Source: Bacillota bacterium
Lineage (GTDB): Bacteria > Bacillota > Bacilli > Paenibacillales > NBRC-103111
Length of the DNA: 48,369 nucleotides
Assembly (NCBI GenBank): GCA_023393235.1
Contig: JAEWMH010000002.1
Coordinates: forward strand, 1-48,369
Direction: 5' to 3'
A program made the translations under genes and the position numbers. Positions 15,605-24,347 of this stretch are shown here, piece after piece (position 1 is the first letter of the stretch; each line of letters begins with the position of its first letter). Below the pieces are notes generated by a model, which did not search any database, was not told the origin of the DNA, and was given only the letters and a program-made list of their open reading frames with translations.

Positions 15605-16780
15605 CTATTGCCGTTCACGCATCATCTGCTGCCATACGGTGCCTTGGGCTTCAGTATTGCTGGTAATCCGTTCTATAGCCAGGCGGACCTGGAGCCGGAT
15701 TTCAAATTCGGGGTCCTCCTTGGCCTTCTCCAAAGCCATTAGCGAAGATTCTCCCGCCGCTTCGTACAGGAAGCGGGCCGCTCTCCAACGCACCAGCTTG
15801 CTGGGATCGGTTAAGGCCTCCTCCATAACAGGTACGGCTGCAGGGTCACCCCTGTCGGATATGCTGTCCCCGGCCGTTCTGCGGATCACCGGCGACGGAT
15901 CCTTCATTGCGTTGGTCAACAAAGTTAGGGGCTCCTCCCCCTCCACCCCGCCAACCAAAACGACAGCCAGCCGGCGGACGGAAATGTTCCGGTCCAACAG
16001 CGCTTTTTTGAGGAGCGGCAGTGTGCCGGAATCGGCCTTTATCCGGGAGAGGGCGCCGTAACGGACCTGCCAGTCGGGGTCATCCAGCTGTCTCTCCAGC
16101 TTTTTGGCCGCTTCGACGTGGAGTTCGGCAGCTTCCGGATCCTTGGCGCTTTCCCCGGACTGGTAGCCATGTCCCGCTTCAATTGACTGGCGCACCAGCC
16201 CATCCAGCCGTTCCTGGCTGAATTCCGCCTCCAGCTCGCTGACCACCTGGTTCAGAACCTCCTCCAGCTCGCCGTACCGCACCCCACGCTCCTCAAGCTT
16301 CCGCTCCATAATCAGATTGGGTGAAGCCAGCCCCGCCTCCGTGGCCGCCTTCTGAAACCGCTCCGGCAGGGCTGCCCGTTTTTCGGACGTGGCCGTGCTG
16401 ACCCGGACCTGCATGGGGATCCCCCTGAAGGTCTGCACCCGCACCGTCAGCTCCCCATAGCCGCCTTCCTGCTGCGCGGGTGTCCCTGGAGCCCCCGTTG
16501 AAGATGAGGCCCGATGACCCGCCGCCGTACCAAGTACAGCCTCCGCCCCTGCCAGGATAGATGCCCAGTCGCCCCTGGGATGCCGTTCCAGGGCAAGAAA
16601 GTCCGCCGTCTGGAATACCCCCGTCACGCCTTCTATGGCCAGCAGCTTGCGAATATAAGCAGGAGCCGTTTCATCCTGTCCTCTTTGGACATCCAGCCTT
16701 ACACCCGGATTAAGCCGGGTATCCAGTGTCAATTTCATGGAATTGGGGCTTGGAGTCGGTTCAATTTTGACAATTTTCAT
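15605..16780 (-). CDS. CvfC/YpgR-like protein: Nfu-N-type domain plus HEAT repeats
   Basis: This 391-residue protein starts MKIVKIEPTPSPNSMKLTLD, and residues of about 1-85 match the scaffold protein Nfu/NifU N-terminal domain (VTGVFQTADFLALERHP). From about residue 220 there are HEAT-like repeats, for example DPDWQVRYGALSRI, SVRRLAVVLVGG, DPSPVIRRTAGDSISD and DPSKLVRWRAARFLYE. This combination matches the conserved virulence factor C family (B. subtilis YpgR). The role is unclear; the Nfu-N domain suggests a link to Fe-S or protein-interaction chemistry. The start at 16780 follows AGGAAGGG. It appears monocistronic, with its own terminator. Confidence 0.82.
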   Translation of the reverse strand: MKIVKIEPTPSPNSMKLTLDTRLNPGVRLDVQRGQDETAPAYIRKLLAIEGVTGVFQTADFLALERHPRGDWASILAGAEAVLGTAAGHRASSSTGAPGTPAQQEGGYGELTVRVQTFRGIPMQVRVSTATSEKRAALPERFQKAATEAGLASPNLIMERKLEERGVRYGELEEVLNQVVSELEAEFSQERLDGLVRQSIEAGHGYQSGESAKDPEAAELHVEAAKKLERQLDDPDWQVRYGALSRIKADSGTLPLLKKALLDRNISVRRLAVVLVGGVEGEEPLTLLTNAMKDPSPVIRRTAGDSISDRGDPAAVPVMEEALTDPSKLVRWRAARFLYEAAGESSLMALEKAKEDPEFEIRLQVRLAIERITSNTEAQGTVWQQMMRERQ

Positions 16781-16985
16781 GAATCCATCCCTTCCTCTCA
16801 TCACATTGCCATTATAGCACATACTAAAGAATGCCTAAAAACAACCCGGGATAAGGACCCCAAACCTGCACAAAGGGGAGCATCAGGCCCCAAAAACCCT
16901 TGCATTCAAAATAAAAACAAAAACAAAACAAAATTTCTTCACAAATTTCTCTAAATTGGGGCTTCATTTTTGGGCTGGACTGGCT

Positions 16986-16991
16986 TAAAAT
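16986..16991 (+). promoter_or_regulatory. Candidate -10 box for the aldolase gene
   Basis: TAAAAT lies 82 bases before the start; the best -35 at 17-bp spacing is the weak TTCATT. The 16823-17072 intergenic region is otherwise A-rich with no gene. Confidence 0.3.
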
Positions 16992-17072
16992 AAAAGCATC
17001 TAGAGCGAATCAAAGATATTCAAAACCCGCATCTGCTCACACACTACGGTTTTCCAAGGAGGAGCTTGTTTT

Positions 17073-18362
17073 ATGCAATTCGAATATTTGCACCCGGCCG
17101 ACCAGATTATCATGATGATCCAACGTATTTACGGCTACGGTATGACCACTACGTCAGGCGGCAACCTGTCCATCCTCGACGACAACGGGGATATCTGGAT
17201 TACCCCTGCGAGCATTGATAAAGGCAACCTGAACCGCGGAGACATTGTCTGTGTGAAGGCTGACGGCACTGTAGTCGGCAAGCACAAGCCCTCCAGCGAA
17301 TTCCCGTTCCACCAAATGGTATTCCGCACCCGTCCCGACCTGAAGGCCATTGTTCATGCCCACCCTCCCGCACTGGTTGCATTCAGCATCGTGCGCAAGG
17401 CGCCTGACATGCACATGCTTCCCTTCGACCACGCTCTCGTCGGCGAAGTCAGAATCGCCGAGTACGGCCTGCCGGGCAGCGCTGAGCTGGCAGACAAGGT
17501 AGCGGCTGTATTTGCACAAGGCTATGACTCCGTTATGCTGGAGAACCACGGCGTAGTTGTAGGCGGCAAGAATCTGTTCGACGCCTTCAAGTCCTTCGAA
17601 ACCCTTGAGTTCATGGCCCGCATCGAAATCAACGCCCGCCGCATCGGCACTCCGGTATCTCTGACCGATGAGCAGCTGGAGCAGGCCAAGAGCCGCAAGC
17701 CGCTTGAAATGACCGACTATACGCCGGAGCGCTTCAGCTCCGAGGAGCGGGAAGCCCGCCGCGAAATGTGCCGCCTGATCCAACGGTCTTATGACCAAGG
17801 TTTGTTCACCAGCGGTCAAGGCTCCTTCTCCCAACGGCTGTCCGACGGCTCCTTCATCATCACGCCTTTTGGTCTGGACCGCAAGTATCTGGAGCCGGGC
17901 GATCTGGTAGTTGTGAAGGACGGCGCCAAGGAAGCCGGTAAAACTCCGAGCCGCGCAGTCGCTTTGCACCAAGAAATCTATAAGGCCCAGCCTCATGTGC
18001 AATCGGTGATTATCGCCCACCCGCCTTACAGCATGGCCTTTGCCGTTACCAGCGCGGGCTTCGACTCCCGAACCATTCCGGAGAGCTACATCCTGCTGCG
18101 CAGAACCCCCCGCCTTCCTTTCGGCGCTGCTTTCCTCACGCCGAAACAAACAGCGGAAGTATTCACCAAGGACAAGCCGATTGTGATCTGCGAAAACGAC
18201 TGCATCATCGCTACAGGCAACTCCCTGCTGAATGCATTTGACCGTCTGGAAGTGTGCGAGTTCAGTGCGCAGGCCATTATCTCTGCAGGTGTACTGGGCG
18301 ACATCGTCCACATCGACGAGAAGCAAGTTTACGATCTGGAAGTTGCCTTTAACCTGCTGTAA
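17073..18362 (+). CDS. Tandem class II aldolase/adducin protein, second half degenerate
   Basis: This 429-residue protein carries two class II aldolase domains (about 1-215 and 225-429); single-domain family members are about 210-230 residues. The first has the catalytic Glu in SSEFPFHQ, metal ligands in VHAHPP and a third His in LENHGVV, as in fuculose- and rhamnulose-1-phosphate aldolases. In the second, SSE is SRA, HAH is IAH and ENHG is ENDC, so zinc and the catalytic base should be lost. Cleavage of a deoxyketose-1-phosphate to DHAP and L-lactaldehyde is the likely reaction given the adjacent dehydrogenase and nearby rhaA. AAGGAGGAG precedes the ATG. Confidence 0.86.
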   Translation: MQFEYLHPADQIIMMIQRIYGYGMTTTSGGNLSILDDNGDIWITPASIDKGNLNRGDIVCVKADGTVVGKHKPSSEFPFHQMVFRTRPDLKAIVHAHPPALVAFSIVRKAPDMHMLPFDHALVGEVRIAEYGLPGSAELADKVAAVFAQGYDSVMLENHGVVVGGKNLFDAFKSFETLEFMARIEINARRIGTPVSLTDEQLEQAKSRKPLEMTDYTPERFSSEEREARREMCRLIQRSYDQGLFTSGQGSFSQRLSDGSFIITPFGLDRKYLEPGDLVVVKDGAKEAGKTPSRAVALHQEIYKAQPHVQSVIIAHPPYSMAFAVTSAGFDSRTIPESYILLRRTPRLPFGAAFLTPKQTAEVFTKDKPIVICENDCIIATGNSLLNAFDRLEVCEFSAQAIISAGVLGDIVHIDEKQVYDLEVAFNLL

Positions 18363-18390
18363 TCTGCACGAATGATTCGTATCTGTCGTG

Positions 18391-18429
18391 CCTCCCCCCA
18401 CTGGCTGCATCATAAGTCCAGTGGGGAGG
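18391..18429 (+). terminator. Strong hairpin without T-run after the aldolase gene
   Basis: CCTCCCC..CACTGG pairs with CCAGTGGGGAGG over a 13-nt loop. No U-tract follows, so it may be a processing or mRNA-stabilising hairpin between the aldolase and dehydrogenase genes instead of a full terminator. Confidence 0.5.
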
Positions 18430-18476
18430 ACGGTGCGTAAAGATAGCATGTTTTTGCTGTGGTATGTGATTTTTTT

Positions 18477-18490
18477 CGCAAACGCTTAAA
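18477..18490 (+). promoter_or_regulatory. Candidate cre box upstream of the dehydrogenase
   Basis: CGCAAACGCTTAAA matches the CcpA consensus TGNAANCGNTNNCA with two mismatches and lies 30 bases before the start codon. Confidence 0.45.
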
Positions 18491-18519
18491 TTAAACCTAT
18501 TCTATGGAGGATGATCTCT

Positions 18520-19680
18520 ATGTTGGCTGTTCGCAGACTGTATTGGCCCGCCATTAACCTGATTGGACCCGGCTGTGTGAAGGAAATTGGTCAAGAAGTG
18601 ATTAACCTGGGCAAAACCAAAGCCCTGTTCGTAACCGATAAGGTATTGAACCAAATCGGCGTTGTGAAGCAAGTGACCGACGTTCTGGACGCCAGCGGCA
18701 TCGCCTATGTGGTTTATGACGATGTGAAGCCCAACCCGACTACGCAAAACGTAAACGACGGTCTGGCCCTGTACAAGGAAGCTGGCTGCGACTTCATCAT
18801 CTCCCTGGGCGGCGGCTCCCCGCAGGATGCAGCCAAGGCTATCGGCATCCTGTCCACCAACGGCGGCAACATTGTGGATTATGAAGGCATCGGCAAGTCC
18901 AAGAACAAGTCCGCTCCCATCATCGCCATCAACACCACTGCCGGTACTGCTTCCGAAGTAACTGTGAACTATGTAATCACCGATGAGCACCGCAAAATCA
19001 AAATGGTTATGGTTGACCCGAACTCCTTGGCAACTGTAGCTGTCAACGATCCGGAGCTGATGGTGAAAAAGCCTAAGGGCCTGACCGCCGCTACCGGTAT
19101 GGACGCGCTGACTCATGCCATTGAAGCGTATGTGACTGCAGGTGCTTTCCCGCTGTCCGACGCCATCGCCCTGCAAGCGATCAAGTTCATCGCCAACTCT
19201 CTGGAAAAAGCCGTCAACAACGGCGCAGACGTGGAAGCCCGCTCCGAAATGGCCTGGGGCTCCTTCACAGCAGGCCTGTCCTTCTCCAACTGCGGCCTGG
19301 GCATCGTGCACAGCATGGCTCACCAGCTGGGCTCCGAGTATGACCTGCCCCATGGCGTAGCTAATGCCATCCTGCTGCCGTATATCATGGAATTCAACCT
19401 GGATTCCGCACCGAAGAAATTCGCCGAGATCGCCGCTGCTATGGGCGAAGACACCTCCAAGGCAGCCAACGAGCTGGAAGCAGCCCAACTGGCGCTGGAA
19501 GCGGTTCGCAAGCTGTCCAAGGCTGTAGGCATTCCTTCCTTGAAGGAAACCTCCTTCAACCCGGACGATGCCGCCAAGCTGGCTGCACAAGCCATGAACG
19601 ACGTATGTACCGGAGGCAACCCGAAGCCGGTTACTGCCGAAGACATGATCGCCCTGTACGTGAAGGCGTACAACGGTTAA
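18520..19680 (+). CDS. Iron-containing alcohol dehydrogenase, probable lactaldehyde reductase
   Basis: This 386-residue group III alcohol dehydrogenase has NAD-binding SLGGGSPQDAAKAIG, TTAGTASEVT, the Fe-site Asp/His segment GMDALTHAIEAYV, and metal histidines in GIVHSMAHQLGS and DLPHGVANA. Close relatives include FucO (lactaldehyde reductase) and YiaY/AdhB. Next to a class II aldolase, reduction of L-lactaldehyde to 1,2-propanediol is the most likely role; ethanol or butanol oxidation is possible. I choose the ATG at 18520 because GGAGG is 9 bases upstream; the in-frame ATG at 18511 directly abuts that box. It shares strong codon bias with the aldolase, suggesting high expression. Confidence 0.88.
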   Translation: MLAVRRLYWPAINLIGPGCVKEIGQEVINLGKTKALFVTDKVLNQIGVVKQVTDVLDASGIAYVVYDDVKPNPTTQNVNDGLALYKEAGCDFIISLGGGSPQDAAKAIGILSTNGGNIVDYEGIGKSKNKSAPIIAINTTAGTASEVTVNYVITDEHRKIKMVMVDPNSLATVAVNDPELMVKKPKGLTAATGMDALTHAIEAYVTAGAFPLSDAIALQAIKFIANSLEKAVNNGADVEARSEMAWGSFTAGLSFSNCGLGIVHSMAHQLGSEYDLPHGVANAILLPYIMEFNLDSAPKKFAEIAAAMGEDTSKAANELEAAQLALEAVRKLSKAVGIPSLKETSFNPDDAAKLAAQAMNDVCTGGNPKPVTAEDMIALYVKAYNG

Positions 19681-19720
19681 GTTCAAACCAATATCCCGGG
19701 AACTCTTGTCCCCGGCGCAC

Positions 19721-19766
19721 AATCCCTGTTGCGGCTGCATTTGCAGTCCGCGGCGGGGATTTTTCT
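19721..19766 (+). terminator. Rho-independent terminator of the dehydrogenase gene
   Basis: ATCCC..GCGG..GC pairs with GC..CCGC..GGGGAT, followed by TTTTTC. Confidence 0.8.
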
Positions 19767-19925
19767 TATGAATCGGCAGCCGCGCGCATCCTTCGCATAT
19801 TTCCAGAGTTTGGACTGCATACTACTGGTAGCAGAAGTCCTTGACTCCGCATGGGCGATGACCAACTCCACAGGGCTGCGGGGTTTGGACCCTTTGGGTT
19901 TCAGGCATTTCGGGGTTGGGCGTGG

Positions 19926-20117
19926 GCGCTAACGGACCCCTGAGACTTTATTGGGCATCAAAAGAAAAGTTTCTATTTCTAACGGTCACCACAGCCGCTA
20001 TTTTGACCAAAACCGTCTCTTTCGCCCACCCGTTCCATGAATAAGAGCTCTCCCGTCCGTTAGAAATTCAAATCATCGATATTTGCTGCAATAGCGGCTT
20101 TCCCGTCCGTTGGAAAT
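19926..20117. repeat. Intergenic 2+2 inverted repeat element, family B
   Basis: Forward copies begin at about 19928 (GCTAACGGACCCCTGAGACT) and 19977 (TTCTAACGGTCACCACAGCC). Reverse copies lie at about 20039-20065 (ending CCCGTCCGTTAGAA) and 20088-20115 (ending CCCGTCCGTTGGAA). Spacing within pairs is about 50 bp. The second and fourth copies share GCCGCTATT as complementary arms. It fills most of the gap between the dehydrogenase terminator and the DUF421 gene. Confidence 0.72.
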
Positions 20118-20168
20118 CAGCAGAGTCTTTGCGAGCATCCATTACACAAATAAAGGAGAGTAAACATC

Positions 20169-21050
20169 ATGCCCCAATGGTTTGAAATCGCATGGAGAAC
20201 CTTGTTAGCTGTAGTCATTTTATTCTTTCTGACGAAGCTGCTTGGTAAACGCCAGGTATCCCAATTGTCCTTATTCGAATACATAACGGGCATTACCATC
20301 GGCAGCATTGCCGCTTATGTCTCCCTCGATGCGGAAACCGAGTGGGGGCTTGGGCTGGTTTCTCTGACAGTATGGGTGGCCTGCTCCTACTCTATCGAGT
20401 ATCTGCAAATCAAGAGCAAACGGATGCGGGATTTCATAGACAGCAAAGGCTCCGTCCTGATCGAACATGGCAGAGTGCTGGAGAAAAATATGAAAAAGGA
20501 GCGACTCACCACCGATGAGCTGATGGAGCAGCTCCGTAAAAAATCCGCCTTCAATCTGGCGGATGTGGAATTTGCCATTATGGAGCCCAGCGGGGACATT
20601 AATGTGCTGTTGAAGCGGGAGAATCAGCCTCTGACGCCCAAGGATCTCGGACTTCCCGTCCAACCGGAGAAGGAGCCGCAAACGGTGATTATGGACGGCA
20701 AGATTATGGAAGAAGCCCTGCAGAAGTCGGGACGCAACCGGAACTGGCTGGACAAAAAGCTGGCCGAGGTGAAAGCCGCTGTTCCGGATGTATTTCTGGC
20801 CCAGATTGATGCCAGCGGCGGACTTTATGCCGACTTCTACGACGACAGCCACAAGCAGCCCCAACAACCTAAACCGCAGCCCAATATGGAACTATTGTCC
20901 GCTTTGAAGGAATGCGAAACCAAGCTGGCTCTGGCCGGTGTAACGGAAACGGAGCCTGCGGCAAAACAAGCGCTGCAGGATGCCTCCCAGGCGCTGGACA
21001 CCCTGTTCCGGGAGCTGCAGCGGAGGCTCCAGTCCCGGCCCGGTCACTAA
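20169..21050 (+). CDS. DUF421 (YetF-like) membrane protein
   Basis: This 293-residue protein has an N-terminal membrane region of about three helices (WRTLLAVVILFFLTKLLGKR, YITGITIGSIAAYVSL, LGLVSLTVWVACSYSIEYL) and then a cytosolic domain with IDSKGSVLIEHGRVLEKNMKK, LRKKSAFNLADVEFAIMEP and DVFLAQIDASGGLYADFYDD, the pattern of the YetF/YrbG DUF421 family. The C-terminal tail is Pro/Gln-rich and then helical. The biochemical function is unknown; relatives in Bacillus are linked to sporulation or stress. AAAGGAGAG precedes the ATG. No operon partner is evident. Confidence 0.85.
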   Translation: MPQWFEIAWRTLLAVVILFFLTKLLGKRQVSQLSLFEYITGITIGSIAAYVSLDAETEWGLGLVSLTVWVACSYSIEYLQIKSKRMRDFIDSKGSVLIEHGRVLEKNMKKERLTTDELMEQLRKKSAFNLADVEFAIMEPSGDINVLLKRENQPLTPKDLGLPVQPEKEPQTVIMDGKIMEEALQKSGRNRNWLDKKLAEVKAAVPDVFLAQIDASGGLYADFYDDSHKQPQQPKPQPNMELLSALKECETKLALAGVTETEPAAKQALQDASQALDTLFRELQRRLQSRPGH

Positions 21051-21061
21051 TTGGCCAACAC

Positions 21062-21667
21062 CTATTTTCGTTCCAAAATAATAAAGTCCGCCGAGGAAAT
21101 TCCGGGATGCTTCTGGGGAATGATTTCTTTAACCTTAAATTCCTGATATTTCTCCAAGTATTTGAATATGTCCCGGTCCTTGATGGTCACCACATTCGTA
21201 TCATTATCCGCTTCAGCTATCTTGGTGTATAAGATTACAGCCGTACCGGCGCACGAAAAAATATCGTCCAAGGTCTGGATAAAGTCACCATCCTCCACGA
21301 TATGGTACAGCACATCCAAACAAACCACCAGCTCCGCAGTTATAAACGACTTGTTCATCAGATAACCCGGTTGATACCACAAAAAGCTCTTATGTTCATC
21401 TGCGCCATATTGAGCCTTGCACAAATCAATCGCTGATTTGGCAATATCCAGGCCGAGGTATTCTTTATACGCCATATAGGAAAGCTGGTTTCCGTCCCCG
21501 CAGCCGAATTCCATGACCGTGGTGATCCCCTTCTCTTCAAGATAAGCATTAATCACAGACGCTTTGAACTCCGCCAGAACCCCGTATGATCCGCTTCCCG
21601 AGGTTCCTCCTGTCTGATAATTGTTCTCCCAATAGCTCTTGTAATCGAATTTGTCTTTTTCACTCAT
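21062..21667 (-). CDS. Class I SAM-dependent methyltransferase
   Basis: This 201-residue protein begins MSEKDKFDYKSYWENNYQTG. SAM-binding motif I reads VMEFGCGDGNQLSYM, the acidic post-motif is YLGLDIAKSAID, and motif IV-like AELVVCLDVLYHIVED follows. This is a Methyltransf_23/25-type fold. The substrate is unknown. An SYWE/GGTSGSGSYG N-terminus is often seen in methyltransferases linked to natural-product or cell-surface glycan genes, but no such cluster is present here. AGGTGTGG and GAGG lie upstream of the ATG. It is convergent with the DUF421 gene, only 11 bp away. Confidence 0.8.
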   Translation of the reverse strand: MSEKDKFDYKSYWENNYQTGGTSGSGSYGVLAEFKASVINAYLEEKGITTVMEFGCGDGNQLSYMAYKEYLGLDIAKSAIDLCKAQYGADEHKSFLWYQPGYLMNKSFITAELVVCLDVLYHIVEDGDFIQTLDDIFSCAGTAVILYTKIAEADNDTNVVTIKDRDIFKYLEKYQEFKVKEIIPQKHPGISSADFIILERK

Positions 21668-21790
21668 GCCTCAACCACACCTTCCCCTATTGTCACTGCC
21701 TTCACTCACAGTGGATTCATATGCGGAAATTGCGTCAAAAATGCGGAGAGCGTCTGCTCAGTCCACCGGGTCCGGTCTGTCTGCGCCAAC

Positions 21791-21823
21791 AAAAAAACGG
21801 CTCCCCTCAACGGGGAAGCCGTT
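21791..21823 (-). terminator. Rho-independent terminator of rhaA
   Basis: On the minus strand AACGGCTTCCCC pairs with GGGGAGCCGTT, followed by TTTTTTTG; it starts about 20 bases after the rhaA stop. Confidence 0.92.
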
Positions 21824-21840
21824 ATGACTTTCCGCGAAGC

Positions 21841-23079
21841 TTAGCGCTTCAGCAGAACGTCTTTTTCGTAAGTTTTCACTTGGTTCAGCCATTCCTCGCG
21901 GACCGGTACACCCATCTTCTCGCAGTAGTGGTCCCAGATGGCGCCGAACGGATAGGACTTGAATTCCTCCACCAGGGCAAGACGGGTGGTGTAATCCTTC
22001 TCCAGCTCTACCTTCTTCAGCAGCTCTACCGGCTCCAGCTTGGCGCGGAGGATTGCCTTGATGGTGTTACGTGCGCCGATGACCCATGCCGCGATCCGGT
22101 TGATGCTGGCATCGAAGAAGTCCAGGCCGATGTGGGTGGTGCTGTACAAATTATGACGCTCCAGCTCACGGGCGATGTCCATCAGCTCGTCGTCCATGAT
22201 AACCACGTGGTCGCTGTCCCAACGGATCGGACGGCTCACGTGCAGCAGGATGCCCGGCGTGAACATGGAAACGGAGGACAGCTTGTTGGAGATGACTTCC
22301 GTCGGATGGAAGTGGCCGGCATCCAGACAAAGCAGCTTTTGCTTTTGTACGGCGTAGCCCATGTAAAATTCGTGGGAGCCAACTACGTAAGCTTCGGAGC
22401 CAATACCGAATACCTTGCTTTCTACAGCGTCCAGGTTATGGGCCGGGTTCAGCTCTTCCGCGAAGATTTCATCAAGGGATTCCTTCAGACGCACCCGCGG
22501 AGCAAGACGGTCAACCGGGATATCCTTGAAGCCGTCCGGAATCCATACGTTGGTTACGCAGGGTTGGCCCAGCTCTTCACCGAAATAAGCGCCGATCTTA
22601 CGGGAGGCTTTGCAATGCTCAACCCAGAACTTGCGGATGTCGTTGTCTGCATGGCTCAAAGTGAAGCCGTCGGCGGACAGATCATGGGAGAAGCAGGTGG
22701 GGTTGAAGTCCAGACCCAGTCCTTTTTCCTTAGCCCATTTCACCCAGGGAGCGTAATGCTTGGGCTCCAGCTTGTCCCAGCTAACCTTCTCTTCGGTGTC
22801 CGCATAGATAGCGTGCAGGTTTACCTTGTGGGTGCCGGGGATCATGGAAAGGGCCTTGTCCAGATCCTGGCGGAGCTCTTCGGCAGTGCGGGCAGCGCCC
22901 GGATAGTTGCCGGTTACGGAGATACCGCCGGTCAGCTCCTGGTCGCGGTTCAGGAAGCCGCGTACATCGTCGCCTTGCCAGCAATGCAGGGAAATCTTCA
23001 CCTTGGACAGGGACTCCAGCACCTCGTCCACATTAATACCATGTTTTTCGTACAGTTTTTTAGCCTCATCAAAATTCAT
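21841..23079 (-). CDS. rhaA: L-rhamnose isomerase
   Basis: This 412-residue protein has family-typical features: SLHCWQGDDVRGF near residue 30, GNYPGAART, NLHAIYAD, LGLDFNPTCFSHDL, WIPDGFKDIP, CLDAGHFHPTE and SDHVVIMDDEL. The His and Asp residues in the last motifs match metal-binding positions of RhaA. It converts L-rhamnose to L-rhamnulose in the cytosol. The start at 23079 is set by GGAGGAG. Upstream are a perfect inverted repeat and a candidate cre box, and a divergent AraC regulator lies 286 bp away. It ends with a strong terminator, so it is probably monocistronic here; no rhamnulokinase is adjacent. Confidence 0.94.
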   Translation of the reverse strand: MNFDEAKKLYEKHGINVDEVLESLSKVKISLHCWQGDDVRGFLNRDQELTGGISVTGNYPGAARTAEELRQDLDKALSMIPGTHKVNLHAIYADTEEKVSWDKLEPKHYAPWVKWAKEKGLGLDFNPTCFSHDLSADGFTLSHADNDIRKFWVEHCKASRKIGAYFGEELGQPCVTNVWIPDGFKDIPVDRLAPRVRLKESLDEIFAEELNPAHNLDAVESKVFGIGSEAYVVGSHEFYMGYAVQKQKLLCLDAGHFHPTEVISNKLSSVSMFTPGILLHVSRPIRWDSDHVVIMDDELMDIARELERHNLYSTTHIGLDFFDASINRIAAWVIGARNTIKAILRAKLEPVELLKKVELEKDYTTRLALVEEFKSYPFGAIWDHYCEKMGVPVREEWLNQVKTYEKDVLLKR

Positions 23080-23107
23080 GATCGTCACTCCTCCATTTAA
23101 CATAACA

Positions 23108-23123
23108 ACTGGTGATAACCAGT
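23108..23123. promoter_or_regulatory. Inverted repeat in the rhaA leader
   Basis: ACTGGT-GATA-ACCAGT is a perfect inverted repeat 28 bases upstream of the rhaA start. It could be an operator or a leader hairpin. Confidence 0.45.
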
Positions 23124-23137
23124 ACATTTGCCTCGTG

Positions 23138-23151
23138 TTAAAACGCTTTCT
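23138..23151 (-). promoter_or_regulatory. Candidate cre box upstream of rhaA
   Basis: On the minus strand AGAAAGCGTTTTAA resembles TGNAANCGNTNNCA with mismatches at the outer positions. It would place rhaA under CcpA control. Confidence 0.45.
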
Positions 23152-23254
23152 TCCTACTCCCCTACTATATCAGCAGCAGCCGCTCAAATGAAATGGCGGA
23201 TGTTTAGAGATTCCCTCCTGGCAATCTTAAAATTCTCCAGCTTTGAGAGCATTA

Positions 23255-23283
23255 TTGTCCATTCGCCATCCATAAGGTACAAT
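23255..23283 (+). promoter_or_regulatory. Sigma-A-like promoter for the AraC regulator
   Basis: TTGTCC, 17-bp spacer, TACAAT, about 80 bases before the start codon. Confidence 0.6.
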
Positions 23284-23365
23284 ATAGCTGTATGCAATCA
23301 GCTATTTCGAATGGACGATATTAATCTCCCCCATTAATTCCATACAGGAAGAGGAGAAACCAAAT

Positions 23366-24289
23366 ATGCAGAATCTGCCGGATATCTGGTTTAGGATGTC
23401 CCGTCTATGCCGCTTGGATGTGAAGTGGACGGGCTATCATCAAGGCAACGCCCCCTTGGCCAGCTATGAGCATTCCAACCCGTATTACGAAATCCTGATG
23501 GTCACCGAAGGGCCCATTTATTTGAAATCCGAGGATGCTGAGCTGGAGCTGGTATCCGGCGAGTGTTACCTCTTGACGCCGTGGGAGCGCCATACCGCCT
23601 GGCGGCTGACTCATGAGCATGCCGGCTTCTTCTGGGTGCAATTTTTCGCCACTCCCGGCCTAACACCCGGAACACCTGACGAAATGCCCCTTGCCGAGCC
23701 CGAAAGCTGGCTGGACAAAAGCCGCCAGGAGCTCCGTACGGGACAGGATGAGGAGGCCGAGCATCTGCTTTTGCCCCGGCGCTTCCAGCCGGTCCGCCGT
23801 TATGAGCTGTTGAATCTGTTCGAGAAGCTTCATGGGGAAATGGAGCATCCGAAAGGCTATTTCCGCTACCGCTCCTCCCTTCTTTTGGGCCAGATTTTTC
23901 ACCTGATTGCCGAGGATCTGCTGTCCAAGGAAAATCTCCAGACCTCTGTTCCCGCGGCATTTTTAGCCTACCGGCAGCTGGTGAATCTCCTGAACGAAAG
24001 CTACAACACGGAGCCGGACAGGGCATTTATCGAAAGCCAGCTCAACCGGAAATATGAATACCTTTGCCATATTTTCAAGAAATATTCAGGCATGTCCATC
24101 TTTACGTACATTCACCAGCTCCGCATCCAGCGGGCCCAGTATCTCCTGATGAACAGCGAGCTGCCGGTAAACCGGATTGCCGAGTCCGTCGGCTTCACCG
24201 ATCCGTATTATTTCAGCCGTTTATTTAAGCGTTTTACCCATTGCAGCCCAAGCGATTTCCGGAAACAGAACGGGCAAATTGGCAAATGA
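23366..24289 (+). CDS. AraC-family regulator, probable rhamnose regulator
   Basis: This 307-residue protein has an N-terminal cupin-like sensor (YYEILMVTEGPIYL, GECYLLTPWERHTAW) and a C-terminal double helix-turn-helix: QLNRKYEYLCHIFKKYSGMS, then VNRIAESVGFTDPYYFSRLF and the closing CSPSDFRK. AraC/XylS proteins usually activate adjacent sugar genes on effector binding. Being divergent from rhaA, it most likely regulates rhamnose use (inference from context). The ATG follows GAAGAGGAG. A sigma-A-like promoter is visible upstream. Confidence 0.86.
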   Translation: MQNLPDIWFRMSRLCRLDVKWTGYHQGNAPLASYEHSNPYYEILMVTEGPIYLKSEDAELELVSGECYLLTPWERHTAWRLTHEHAGFFWVQFFATPGLTPGTPDEMPLAEPESWLDKSRQELRTGQDEEAEHLLLPRRFQPVRRYELLNLFEKLHGEMEHPKGYFRYRSSLLLGQIFHLIAEDLLSKENLQTSVPAAFLAYRQLVNLLNESYNTEPDRAFIESQLNRKYEYLCHIFKKYSGMSIFTYIHQLRIQRAQYLLMNSELPVNRIAESVGFTDPYYFSRLFKRFTHCSPSDFRKQNGQIGK

Positions 24290-24347
24290 ACCAAAGAAAT
24301 TTGTACTTTTTCACAAAAAGAGTGTTTTCAGGCGTTTGGTTTTGTGG

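Noticed and set aside
17154..18449. 431-codon minus-strand frame opposite the tandem aldolase
   Set aside because: Mirror frame created by strong codon bias of the aldolase; no ribosome binding site or domain.
18502..19740. 412-codon minus-strand frame opposite the dehydrogenase
   Set aside because: Same reason; the plus strand carries an intact iron-dependent dehydrogenase with a ribosome binding site.
21586..23100. 504-codon plus-strand frame opposite rhaA
   Set aside because: Longer than rhaA itself, but rhaA has conserved motifs, a Shine-Dalgarno site and a terminator; the plus frame has none.
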